This document shows, in pieces, positions 1-7,304 of a stretch of 64,000 bases of DNA. The stretch's first letter is position 1; every line of letters begins with the position of its first letter. A program made the translations under genes and the position numbers. The DNA is from Muricoccus roseus (lineage in GTDB: Bacteria; Pseudomonadota; Alphaproteobacteria; Acetobacterales; Acetobacteraceae): the NCBI RefSeq assembly GCF_900141905.1, contig NZ_FQZF01000017.1, positions 59,114 through 123,113 of the forward strand, given 5' to 3'. Under the pieces are notes generated by a model, which saw nothing but the letters and a program-made list of their open reading frames with translations, was not told the origin of the DNA and did no database searches.

Positions 1-860
1 CGGGGCGGGAGGGCCAGGAGGTCGGAATGCCCGACCACCGCCCGCAGCCGCCCGCGCCGTGCCTGCGCGGCGCGGGTGGCGGACCAGGAGGAGATCGTGC
101 CCCCCGCGCGCGGCGCCTGGCGCATCGCCGCCTCCGTATGGCCCCGCGCGAGGTCGGACAACATGCGCGTCTCCGCCGCGCCGATCCGCCATGGCGAGGG
201 AGCCGTCGTCACGCGGAAACCATGCGTACGGAAGGCGGAAGCCATCGCGCGCGTGGCGCCGCCGCCGAGGGCAGGCCCGCCGAAGCCCTTGTCCCGGATC
301 TGGTCGCGCCGGAAGCCGCGCGCCACCAACCCGTCCGCGGGATGCGGCGGCAGGAAGCGCGCGTCGCCCTCCACATTCAGGGCGGAGTAGAAGGGCAGGC
401 GCAGCTCCGCCGCCATGCGCGCCACCCAGCCGCGCGAGACGAGATCGCACAGCGCCGTGCACACCACGCCATCGGCGCGGGAGAGCGGAAGGCCGTCGGG
501 CGCATCGGCGAGGTCCAGCACCAGCCCTTCCACGCGCCAGGCGCCGGACGGGGTGTGCACCAGCAGCGTCCGCTTGTTGGGCGCGGAAACCTCGAAGCCC
601 ACGGCGGTCGCGCGCATCGCGATGGTGTCGAAAGCGAATTCGATCAGCGTGACGTCCGCATCCACCAGCGTCCAGGCCTGGGGCCGGTTCAGGATGGGCG
701 CGAGCCAGCGGAACAGGCTGCCGGTGCCGGCGCCGAGATCCAGGAGGCGCGGGCGCGCCGGGAGCGCGGCGGCGAGCGCCTGGGCCAGGACGAAGTTGCG
801 CGCGCGAGCATCCGGCGGTTCGCGCAGTTCCAGCCAGTCGGCATCGAAGGTCTCGGTCAT
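1..860 (-). CDS. SAM-dependent methyltransferase (3' end outside window)
   Basis: A class I methyltransferase that would move a methyl group from SAM to an unknown acceptor. The ATG at 860-858 overlaps the stop of the glycosyltransferase gene as ATGA, so it is the last visible member of the left-edge operon. The glycine-rich motif I (LDLGAGTGS) lies near residues 40-48 and is followed by an acidic segment (LVDADVTLIEF) that fits the SAM ribose site. No in-frame stop occurs before the window edge, so about 286 residues are visible and the C-terminus is missing. The substrate is presumably the product of the neighbouring pterin-type enzymes, which is inference from context only. Confidence 0.8.
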   Translation of the reverse strand, partial: MTETFDADWLELREPPDARARNFVLAQALAAALPARPRLLDLGAGTGSLFRWLAPILNRPQAWTLVDADVTLIEFAFDTIAMRATAVGFEVSAPNKRTLLVHTPSGAWRVEGLVLDLADAPDGLPLSRADGVVCTALCDLVSRGWVARMAAELRLPFYSALNVEGDARFLPPHPADGLVARGFRRDQIRDKGFGGPALGGGATRAMASAFRTHGFRVTTAPSPWRIGAAETRMLSDLARGHTEAAMRQAPRAGGTISSWSATRAAQARRGRLRAVVGHSDLLALPP

Positions 861-1891
861 GCGAAGGCCGCCTCGATCTCGCGCGCGAAGGCGGCGGCGC
901 GGTCCGTCCAGCGGGGCAGGGCCTGCCCGGCGCGCCAGGCGGCATCCGCCATGGCCTGCCGCAGCCCAGGATCATAGATCGGCCGGCGCATGGCGCGGGA
1001 GAGGCTGTTGGCGTCACCCGGCGCGCAGATCACGGCCGCGTCGCGCGGCGCGAGATCGGCCAGAGCGCCGCCCGAGGTGACCGCGAGCGGCAATCCGCGA
1101 GCGAGGGCCTCCGCGACGGCCATGCCATACCCCTCCCAGTGGGAGGCGGAGGCAAAGAGGTCGGCGCGCGCGTAGAGCGCCTCCAGCGCCTCGCCCTCCA
1201 CCTCGCCGGCGAAGGTCACGCGCTGTGCGATGCCCAGCTCCTCGGCGAGCGCCTTAAGGCCGGCTGCGTGCACGGGGTCGCGCGGCGCGCCGACGATGGT
1301 GAGGGTCCATTCGATATCGGTCAGCCGCGCCAGAGCCCGGAGCAGCACGTCGTATCCCTTGCGCGGCACGAGGGTGCCGACGGCCAGGATAGAGCAGCCC
1401 GGCCCGCCCGAACCGGCAGCGCGCGCCGCCTCCTCCGTGCCCGGCTCCACCGTTCCGATGCGCGAGGGGGCGACCGCGAACTCGGCTGACAACCGCTCCG
1501 CCGTGAGGCGGGAGGTGGTGATGAGGCGCGCCATGGCCGGGAAAAGCGCCCGCTCCCGCTGGAGCAGCGCCTCGCGATCCGCTGCGGGGAAGCCTGTCTC
1601 CAGCGCGGTGGGGTGATGAATTAGGCCAACCGCACGGGCGGTGGCGGGCAACCCGGCGAAGGCGGGCAAGCCCAGTCCGTCCACCACAAGAACCTCGCCT
1701 TCGGCCAGGCGCCCCACCACCGAACGCGCGGCGGCCTCGGCGGCCTCGTCCGGCAGGGGATGGCGGCCGGCCATCTCCTCCACGCGCACCACATGCCCCA
1801 GTTCGCGCAGACCGTGCAGGATACGGCGGTCGTAATTGTAGCCGCCGCTGATCGCATCCAGCGGCGCGGGCAGGGCGAAGGCGATCCTCAC
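857..1891 (-). CDS. Family 4 glycosyltransferase
   Basis: A 344-residue retaining glycosyltransferase with the GT-B fold (GT4 family). The N-terminal half opens with a Rossmann-like strand and glycine loop (SGGYNYDRRIL). The C-terminal half carries the nucleotide-sugar signatures: VGTLVPRKGYDVLLRAL near residue 180, then SHWEGYGMAVAEALARGLP near residue 255, where the conserved EG..mavaEAlA acidic motif binds the sugar nucleotide. It is soluble, with no membrane segment. Both ends overlap neighbours (the upstream synthase and the downstream methyltransferase). In this operon it probably glycosylates a small heterocyclic product rather than a polysaccharide. That is inference from the neighbours, since no other surface-sugar gene is nearby. 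Confidence 0.85.
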   Translation of the reverse strand: MRIAFALPAPLDAISGGYNYDRRILHGLRELGHVVRVEEMAGRHPLPDEAAEAAARSVVGRLAEGEVLVVDGLGLPAFAGLPATARAVGLIHHPTALETGFPAADREALLQRERALFPAMARLITTSRLTAERLSAEFAVAPSRIGTVEPGTEEAARAAGSGGPGCSILAVGTLVPRKGYDVLLRALARLTDIEWTLTIVGAPRDPVHAAGLKALAEELGIAQRVTFAGEVEGEALEALYARADLFASASHWEGYGMAVAEALARGLPLAVTSGGALADLAPRDAAVICAPGDANSLSRAMRRPIYDPGLRQAMADAAWRAGQALPRWTDRAAAFAREIEAAFA

Positions 1892-2307
1892 GCGGCGGCG
1901 GTCCGCTTCGGCACCTCGGCCTCATAGGCGGCCCAGGCGAGCGGGCTTTCCCGCAGCAGCACCTTCACGCTCACCACATCCTTCCCTCCGGCCCCCAGCT
2001 TGCCCTCGGCCAGTGCGCCGCAGAGCAGGCCATGGACATGGAAGCAGAGGAACTCCGTCGTGGTATTTTGGCCGGTGAAGGCGGGCAGCGTGTCCAGGTT
2101 GCTGTAGTCGAAGCTGTCCAGGATGCGGCGCAGCTCCACCCGGGCGGCGGCGATGTCCACCAGCAGGTTGGCGTCGTCCAGCCGCGGCGCGCGGAACTCG
2201 GCCTCCACCACGAAGGTGGCGCCATGCACGCGCTGGGCGGGGCCGAAGGCCTCGCCGCGGAAGGAATGCGCGATCATGACGTGATCGGCGACGGTCAGGC
2301 TGTACAT
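1888..2307 (-). CDS. Divergent 6-pyruvoyl-tetrahydropterin synthase / QueD homologue
   Basis: A 139-residue T-fold protein of the PTPS/QueD family, which converts dihydroneopterin triphosphate to 6-pyruvoyl- or 6-carboxy-tetrahydropterin. The ATG at 2307 was chosen because it opens the conserved MYSLTVADHVMIAHSF segment. Family features are the first zinc histidine in IAHSF and the late NTTTEFL motif (the usual P-T-x-E pterin anchor). The zinc-binding HGH motif reads HGA, and the usual Asp-His of the catalytic site reads Asp-Tyr (FDYSNL). The enzyme may therefore bind metal differently or catalyse another reaction. It is coupled by overlap to the glycosyltransferase downstream and starts 7 bases after the dehydrogenase stop. 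Confidence 0.8.
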   Translation of the reverse strand: MYSLTVADHVMIAHSFRGEAFGPAQRVHGATFVVEAEFRAPRLDDANLLVDIAAARVELRRILDSFDYSNLDTLPAFTGQNTTTEFLCFHVHGLLCGALAEGKLGAGGKDVVSVKVLLRESPLAWAAYEAEVPKRTAAA

Positions 2308-2314
2308 GGCGGTC

Positions 2315-3316
2315 TCATTCTTCGCTGTCATAGGTGACGACGGGGCAGAGCGGCGCGGAGCGGCCCTCGGCCGGCGGGCCGAGAAGGTCGGGCATGGCGC
2401 GCGGCAGGTCGCGGAAGGGCACCATCGGCCCACAGAGCGCATCGAGCGCCGGGTCGGCGAGCAGGGAAAGGGCGAGCGCCATCCGCTCCCCATGCGTCCG
2501 CCGCCCGCGCATCGGCCCGGCGATCTGACCGACCTGGGTGGAGCGCAAGGTCACGCGGTTGGCGTGAAAGGCCTCTCCGAGCGGCAGGGAACATTCGGCC
2601 GCGCCGAACCAGGAGGCCTCGAGGATGCGCGCCTCGAAGCCGGCGCAGCGCAGCGCGGTGCGGAGCCCTTCCGGATTGCCGGAGGCGTGGATGATCAGGT
2701 CGCGGTTCGCCGGCGCCTCCTCCGGCGGGACCAGCCGCAGCCCGAGCCGCTGCGCCACCGCGGCGCGCTGCGGATCGGGGTCGGCCAGCACCATCTCCAC
2801 GGCGGGGAAGCGGGAGAGGAGCCAGGCGCAGAGAAGCCCGACGACGCCCGCGCCGATCACCAGCCCGCGCTCGCCGGCCAGGGGCTGCGCGTCCCAGATC
2901 ACGTTCAGCGCGGTTTCCATATTCGCGGCCAGCACGGCACGCCATTCCGGCACCCGGTCCGGCACGGGGGTGCAGAGCGAGAGCGGCGCGACGAAAAGGT
3001 CCTGATGCGGGTGCAGGCAAAAGACGCGGCGGCCGATCCATTCCTCCGGCCCGTCCTCCACGATGCCGACCGCCGCGTAACCGTATTTGACGGGAAACGG
3101 GAAGTCGCCGGCTTGCAGCGGCGCGCGCATGCGCGCCCATTCCCCCTCCGGCACGCCGCCATGGAAGACCAGCCGTTCGGTCCCCCGGCTGACGCCGCTG
3201 GCCAGGCTGCGCACCAGCACCTCGCCCGACCCCGGCGCGCGCAGCGTCTCGCCATGGATGGCGCCCTGGCCCGGCCCGGTCGTCCAGAAGGCGGTGGCGG
3301 TGAGGGAAGGGGTCAT
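2315..3316 (-). CDS. Zinc-binding alcohol dehydrogenase family protein, BchC-like
   Basis: A 333-residue medium-chain dehydrogenase/reductase. The N-terminal GroES-like part contains SGVSRGTERLVFHGG, which matches the S-G-x-S-x-G-T-E-R pattern of the BchC branch instead of the G-x-C-G-x-D site of classical zinc alcohol dehydrogenases. The nucleotide-binding part has GLVIGAGVVGLLCAWLL near residue 150, followed by an acidic residue typical of NAD preference. No structural-zinc cysteine cluster is present. The ATG at 3316-3314 overlaps the reductase stop as ATGA. It probably oxidises or reduces a side-chain hydroxyl of the pathway intermediate. The exact substrate is unknown. Confidence 0.75.
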   Translation of the reverse strand: MTPSLTATAFWTTGPGQGAIHGETLRAPGSGEVLVRSLASGVSRGTERLVFHGGVPEGEWARMRAPLQAGDFPFPVKYGYAAVGIVEDGPEEWIGRRVFCLHPHQDLFVAPLSLCTPVPDRVPEWRAVLAANMETALNVIWDAQPLAGERGLVIGAGVVGLLCAWLLSRFPAVEMVLADPDPQRAAVAQRLGLRLVPPEEAPANRDLIIHASGNPEGLRTALRCAGFEARILEASWFGAAECSLPLGEAFHANRVTLRSTQVGQIAGPMRGRRTHGERMALALSLLADPALDALCGPMVPFRDLPRAMPDLLGPPAEGRSAPLCPVVTYDSEE

Positions 3317-4122
3317 GCGCCCTCGCAGACGCGCGGCCGCGTGCGGCGCAGCGGGATGTCGAGCAGGATGTCGCCGCCCTCGAGCGGATAGGATGTCCAT
3401 TCGAAGCGAAGCCCATCCGCGATGCGCGTGGCTTCCGGCAGGGTGAAGGCGGCGCGGCCCGAGCCGAGGATCACGGGCGCGATGGTGACATGCAGCCGGT
3501 CCAGCAGCCCGGCCGCCAGGAAGGCGGACACCGTCACCCCACCCCCTTCGACGAAGAGGCGGGACAGGCCCCGCCCATGCAGCGCGCGCAGCAAGGCGGT
3601 GAGATCGGCGCCCGAGCCCTCCCGTGGCAGGGGCAGCAGCTCGGCCGCGCCGTGATGCGTGCCGTCGGCATGCTCCTCCAGGCAGGCGAGCAAGGTGGGC
3701 GGCCCGCCATCGGAGAAGACGCGGTGGGAGACGGGAAGCCGGCGCCGCGGGTCGAGCACCACGCGCACGGGGCTCGCGCCCTCCACCTCCCGCGTGGTCA
3801 GGCGCGGATCGTCCTGTTCCACCGTGCCGGCGCCGACCAGGACGGCATCGCAGAGCGCGCGCAGGCGATGGGTGTGCAGGATATCGCCCCGCCCGCCGAT
3901 CCACTGGCTCGAACCCCCGGAGGTCGCGATGCGCCCGTCGAGCGTCTGTGCCAGGCGGCCGATCACCATGCAGCCATCCTCGCCCGCACCGCCCGCGAGC
4001 ACCGGGCCGAACAGCGCGCCGAGCGGATGGCCGGGCAGCGAGCCGCCATGCCCGGCGCGCCGCGCCAGCAGCGCGGCCCAGGCCTTCGTCGCGTCTTCCG
4101 CGGTGTCGGTGGCGCATTCCAT
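3313..4122 (-). CDS. RibD C-terminal reductase-domain protein
   Basis: A 269-residue stand-alone homologue of the RibD reductase domain, which uses NADPH to reduce the ribosyl group of a diaminopyrimidine in riboflavin synthesis. Recognisable motifs are LAQTLDGRIATSGGSSQWIGG near residue 60, DAVLVGAGTVEQDDPRLTTR near 95, and LFVEGGGVTVSAFL near 190. The N-terminal deaminase domain of true RibD is absent and is replaced by about 55 residues without a recognised motif. The start is uncertain: the ATG at 4122 is preferred, because a longer reading frame upstream only encodes a low-complexity LLARPG repeat. It is first in the five-gene left-edge operon, so it may reduce a GTP-derived pyrimidine outside riboflavin synthesis. 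Confidence 0.75.
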   Translation of the reverse strand: MECATDTAEDATKAWAALLARRAGHGGSLPGHPLGALFGPVLAGGAGEDGCMVIGRLAQTLDGRIATSGGSSQWIGGRGDILHTHRLRALCDAVLVGAGTVEQDDPRLTTREVEGASPVRVVLDPRRRLPVSHRVFSDGGPPTLLACLEEHADGTHHGAAELLPLPREGSGADLTALLRALHGRGLSRLFVEGGGVTVSAFLAAGLLDRLHVTIAPVILGSGRAAFTLPEATRIADGLRFEWTSYPLEGGDILLDIPLRRTRPRVCEGA

Positions 4123-4152
4123 CCGGCACGAGCTATGCCCCAGCGGCGCGAT

Positions 4153-4237
4153 GCGCGCCAGAAGGCCGGGGCGCGCCAGAAGGCCGGGGCGCGCCAGAAG
4201 GCCGGGGCGCGCCGGCAGGCCGATGCGCGCCAGCAGG
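4153..4237. repeat. 18-bp tandem repeat between flagellar and pterin-type operons
   Basis: The unit GCGCGCCAGAAGGCCGGG is repeated exactly at 4153, 4171 and 4189. Degenerate copies begin at about 4207 and 4227. On the minus strand it would read as a six-residue LLARPG repeat if translation started upstream of the reductase ATG. The period is a multiple of three, so copy-number change would not shift that frame. Confidence 0.85.
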
Positions 4238-4264
4238 ATTGGGGGGCGACGGCACCGCGCCGTG

Positions 4265-4681
4265 TCAGGCCCGCGCGGCGAGCGCCAGGGCCGGCGTCTG
4301 GCGCGGCATGGCGCGCTGGCCCATCCCGCCATAGGTGGCCGGGCGGCTCGCCGGCAGCGCGGCCCCGGCGATGGTCTCGATCACGCGGGATTGCAGGCTG
4401 ATGGCACGCTCGAGCAGGCGCCGGTTCTCGTCGGACAGGTCGCTCAGCCGCAGGGCCAGCTTCTCCGCCGCGCTGCGAAGCTCACCCTGGGCGCTGCTTC
4501 CGGTGCGGGTGGCGGCGCCATAGGCGGCGGCGAAGGCATCGGAGGCCTGCACCTTGACGGTGGCGAGGGTCGCGGCGCGGGAGAGGTCGAGCCGCGCGAG
4601 CGCCTCGTTCTCCTCCCGCAGCGCCTCCGCAAGCCGCTGCCCGGCATTGAGGAGGGCATGGATCATCGGAACCTGGCTCAT
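4265..4681 (-). CDS. FlgN-like flagellar export chaperone
   Basis: A 138-residue helical protein, last of three coupled flagellar genes. It begins MSQVPMIHALLNAGQRLAEA and is rich in Ala, Leu, Glu and Arg with heptad-like spacing, consistent with a coiled coil. The central part (LRLSDLSDENRRLLERAI) resembles the FlgN family, which escorts the hook-filament junction proteins FlgK and FlgL to the export gate. The ATG at 4681-4679 overlaps the flgJ stop as ATGA. Sequence similarity in this family is weak, so the call rests on size, helical character and position next to flgJ and flgI. Confidence 0.6.
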   Translation of the reverse strand: MSQVPMIHALLNAGQRLAEALREENEALARLDLSRAATLATVKVQASDAFAAAYGAATRTGSSAQGELRSAAEKLALRLSDLSDENRRLLERAISLQSRVIETIAGAALPASRPATYGGMGQRAMPRQTPALALAARA

Positions 4682-5013
4682 GGCGTCGTTCCTTCCGGAT
4701 TGGCCTGTCCCTGCGCGGCGGATTGCATGCGCAGCATTTCGCGGAACACCGCATCGGCGATGCCCACACCGCCCCGGTCGGACCAGGAGCGGGCATAGTT
4801 CTCCACCAGCATCGGCCGCCACTGCGCCTCGGCCGCGCCTCCGGAGAGGAGCCCTTTTGGCGCCTCTCCGAAGACGGGCTTCAGCAGCGCGCCGAGGGCC
4901 TGGGCCTCGAAGCGGCGCGCGACGCGGGCCAGCGCGGCATGGTTGGCGGCATGGTTCGCGGCGTGGCTGGCGGTCTGGTTCGGGGCGCCGCCGGGGGCGG
5001 AAAGGCGGTCCAT
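4678..5013 (-). CDS. flgJ: Rod-binding protein, FlgJ N-terminal type
   Basis: A 111-residue single-domain FlgJ that helps assemble the flagellar rod. It has the rod-binding signature FEAQALGALLKPVFGE near residues 35-50 and a C-terminal DAVFREMLRMQSA helix. The peptidoglycan-hydrolase domain of enterobacterial FlgJ is absent, as is usual in alphaproteobacteria, where a separate lytic enzyme does that job. The stop of flgI and this ATG overlap as TGATG, and a GTG three bases earlier is an alternative start. A short ANHAANHA duplication sits near the N-terminus. Confidence 0.8.
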   Translation of the reverse strand: MDRLSAPGGAPNQTASHAANHAANHAALARVARRFEAQALGALLKPVFGEAPKGLLSGGAAEAQWRPMLVENYARSWSDRGGVGIADAVFREMLRMQSAAQGQANPEGTTP

Positions 5014-6143
5014 CACCGCACCTCCAGCTCGGCCTGCAGCGCGCCGGCGGCCTTGATGGATTGCAGGATGGTGATCAGATCCCGCGGCCCGACGCCGAGG
5101 GAGTTGAGCCCGCGGACCAGCTCCTCCAGCGTGACGGAACGCGGCAGGATGCCGAGGCGCCGCTCGCGCCCGTCATCCACATCGATGCCGGTGCGCGGCA
5201 CGACCACGGTCTGCCCGCCGGAGAGCGGCCCGGGCTGGCTGACCTGCGGCGCCTCGGTGACGCGGATGGTCAGGTTGCCCTGGGCGATGGCGACGGTGGA
5301 GACGCGCACATTCGCGCCCATCACGATGGTGCCCGAGGCTTCCTCGATGATGACGCGGGCGGCTTGGTCCGGCTCCACGCGGAGCTGCTCGATATCGGTC
5401 AGGAGGCGCGCGATGTCGCGGCCGGCGGTCATCAGCACGACGGTGCGCGGGTCGGTCGCCGTCGCGCTGCCCGCGCCGATGGCGCGGTTGATGACGGTGG
5501 CCATGCGCTGCGCCGTGGTCAGGTCGGGGTTGCGGAGAGAGAGGCGAACCCGGTCGCGCCCGCCCAGCTCGAAGGGCAGCTCGCGCTCCACCACGGCGCC
5601 GGAGGCGATCCGCGCCGAGGTGGGCACGCCGCGCTGGATGGAGGCGGCCTGGCCGCGCGCGCCGATCGCGCCCGTGGCGACCGCGCCCTGCGCCACCGCA
5701 TAGACCTCGCCATCCGCCCCGAGCAGCGGCGTGACGAGCAGGGTGCCGCCGGTGAGGTTCGAGGCGTCGCCGAGCGAGGAGACCGCGATGTCCACCCGGC
5801 TGCCTGGCCGGGCGAAGGCGGGAAGGTTAGCCGTGACCATGACCGCCGCGACGTTGCGCGTGTCGAGCTGGCGCTCCTGGTCGCGCGTGTTCACGCCCAG
5901 CCGCTCCAGCATCCCGACCAGGGACTGGCGGGTGAAGATGGCCGAGCGCAGCCGGTCGCCCGTGCCGGGCAGGCCCACCACCAGCCCGTAGCCGACGAGC
6001 TGGTTGTCCCGCACGCCCTCGATATCGGCGATGTCCTTGATCCGCACCTGCGCCGCCGCCGCCCCCGTCCAGAGGAGGAGGCAGAGCAGGGTGGCGCCCA
6101 GGAACGCCGCAGCCTTCGCGCTTCGGAAACCGGTCTGGGGCAA
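5013..6143 (-). CDS. flgI: Flagellar P-ring protein FlgI
   Basis: FlgI forms the periplasmic P-ring around the flagellar rod. The mature region starts near QVRIKDIADIEGVRDNQLVG, and the P-ring signatures VGYGLVVGLPGTGDRL and VPRTGIDVDDG are present. A signal peptide with a hydrophobic core (AFLGATLLCLLLW) precedes the AAAAQ cleavage site. No ATG fits. The TTG at 6143-6141 is chosen because GGTGGAGG lies five bases upstream. A GTG at 6155 and a TTG at 6158 are alternatives that would give about 380 residues. With the TTG the protein is 376 residues, normal for the family. It starts the flgI-flgJ-flgN-like operon. Confidence 0.9.
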   Translation of the reverse strand: MPQTGFRSAKAAAFLGATLLCLLLWTGAAAAQVRIKDIADIEGVRDNQLVGYGLVVGLPGTGDRLRSAIFTRQSLVGMLERLGVNTRDQERQLDTRNVAAVMVTANLPAFARPGSRVDIAVSSLGDASNLTGGTLLVTPLLGADGEVYAVAQGAVATGAIGARGQAASIQRGVPTSARIASGAVVERELPFELGGRDRVRLSLRNPDLTTAQRMATVINRAIGAGSATATDPRTVVLMTAGRDIARLLTDIEQLRVEPDQAARVIIEEASGTIVMGANVRVSTVAIAQGNLTIRVTEAPQVSQPGPLSGGQTVVVPRTGIDVDDGRERRLGILPRSVTLEELVRGLNSLGVGPRDLITILQSIKAAGALQAELEVR

Positions 6144-6294
6144 TGTGACCTCCACCAACGGCCTTCCCCAGCGCAACGGCCATGCCAGGGCGGGAGGGGG
6201 AGGGGGCGGCAAGGCCTGCCGGGCAGGGGGCGTTTCCGGCCCATGCCGCGGCAGGATCGGGCACCAGGACAGGTGGTGGAGGAAGGAGGCGGCA

Positions 6295-6714
6295 ATGGCA
6301 GGCATGAGTGGCGTGGGCGGCATCACCCGCGCGCCGGCGGCGCCGGCGGCACGGGCGGCCGGGCGGGCAGGGGGCGGCTTCCGCCTGCCCGCCGGGATGA
6401 CCCCCGAAGCCGCGGAGGCGGCCGGGCTGGCGGCCGCCGCCCCGGTCGGGCTGATGGCTCTGCAGGAGGCCGAGGATGCCGCCGGGCGGGACCGGCGCGG
6501 GGCCGCCCGCGCGCGGGAGCTGCTCAAGGAACTCGCCGCCCTCCAGGCCGGGATGCTGCGCGGCCGCGCCGATCCGGAGGCCCTGGCCCGCCTCGCGGAT
6601 CTGGCCGAGGGCGAGTCGCCCGCTGATCCGGTGCTGGCCGATGCGCTGGCCGGCATCGCCCTCCGGGCGCGAGTCGAGCTAGCCCGGCGTGGCATAATGG
6701 TTGCACCAAGATGA
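6295..6714 (+). CDS. fliX: Flagellar assembly regulator FliX
   Basis: A 139-residue protein divergent from flgI. The start is supported by GGAGGAAGGAGGC just upstream. The N-terminus is Gly/Ala/Arg-rich and probably disordered. The C-terminal half (LLKELAALQAGMLRG, then LARLADLAEGE and LADALAGIALRARVELARR) is helical and matches FliX. In Caulobacter, FliX couples basal-body assembly to the sigma54 activator FlbD. Its position opposite flgI is the usual one. No flbD lies within the window. Confidence 0.8.
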   Translation: MAGMSGVGGITRAPAAPAARAAGRAGGGFRLPAGMTPEAAEAAGLAAAAPVGLMALQEAEDAAGRDRRGAARARELLKELAALQAGMLRGRADPEALARLADLAEGESPADPVLADALAGIALRARVELARRGIMVAPR

Positions 6715-6842
6715 AGAGCCGCCTTTCGGAGACGCTTGCCGAGGGAGTTCCCCTTGTTTTGCGCCCGGCGGCGTCGCTATACGCGGCTGCCTGACCGGCC
6801 GGGGGGACCGGGGGGTCGGGCCAGGCCATCGGGATGTAAGCC

Positions 6843-7259
6843 ATGCTCATCACCTTGCCGCCGGACTACAAGCCTTCGGACGACGAAGCCTTCATGAACC
6901 CCCGGCAGCTCGCCTATTTCCGGCAGAAGCTGCTGCGGTGGCGCCAGGACCTGCTGCGGGAGGCGGGCGAGACCCTGTCCTCCATGGGCCAGGGCGGCAT
7001 CGTGGAGGCCGACCTGACCGACCGGGCCAGCGTCGAGACCGATCGCGCCCTGGAGCTCCGGACCCGCGACCGGGCCCGCAAGCTGATCAGCAAGATCGAC
7101 CAGGCGCTGGAGCGGGTGGACAACGGTACTTACGGCTATTGCGAGGAAACCGGCGAGCCGATCGGCCTGCGCCGGCTTGAGGCCCGGCCCATCGCCACCC
7201 TCTCCATCGAGGCCCAGGAGCGCCATGAGCGCATGGAGCGGGTGCACCGCGACGACTGA
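6843..7259 (+). CDS. dksA: RNA polymerase-binding transcription factor DksA
   Basis: A 138-residue DksA that binds the RNA polymerase secondary channel and potentiates ppGpp. The coiled-coil part contains LRWRQDLLREAGETL and the acidic tip region VEADLTDRASVETDRALELR. The C-terminal globular part has YGYCEETGEPIGLRRLEARP. Classical DksA holds zinc with four cysteines; here only the first remains, the others being Thr, Ser and Ala. That pattern is known for alphaproteobacterial zinc-independent DksA. It lies downstream of fliX on the same strand with a 128-base gap, and a perfect hairpin follows it. Confidence 0.93.
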   Translation: MLITLPPDYKPSDDEAFMNPRQLAYFRQKLLRWRQDLLREAGETLSSMGQGGIVEADLTDRASVETDRALELRTRDRARKLISKIDQALERVDNGTYGYCEETGEPIGLRRLEARPIATLSIEAQERHERMERVHRDD

Positions 7260-7269
7260 GTCCTGATAC

Positions 7270-7288
7270 CCCCGGCACCCCGCCGGGG
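7270..7288. terminator. Perfect hairpin between convergent dksA and DUF1501 gene
   Basis: CCCCGGC and GCCGGGG pair over seven bases around a five-base ACCCC loop. No U-tract follows on either strand. Its position between two converging genes suggests a bidirectional transcription end. Confidence 0.5.
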
Positions 7289-7304
7289 AGGGCGGCCGTG
7301 GCCC

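Noticed and set aside
27..977. Plus-strand open frames at the left edge
   Set aside because: Arg/Ala/Gly-rich shadows of the minus-strand methyltransferase, which has motif I and an ATGA overlap with the glycosyltransferase.
2315..4129. A fused 604-residue protein covering the dehydrogenase and reductase region
   Set aside because: The N-terminal 270 residues are an out-of-frame reading of the RibD-like gene. The dehydrogenase starts at its own ATG (3316) overlapping the reductase stop.
4153..4237. CRISPR-like array
   Set aside because: The 18-bp units are directly adjacent without spacers, so this is a simple tandem repeat.
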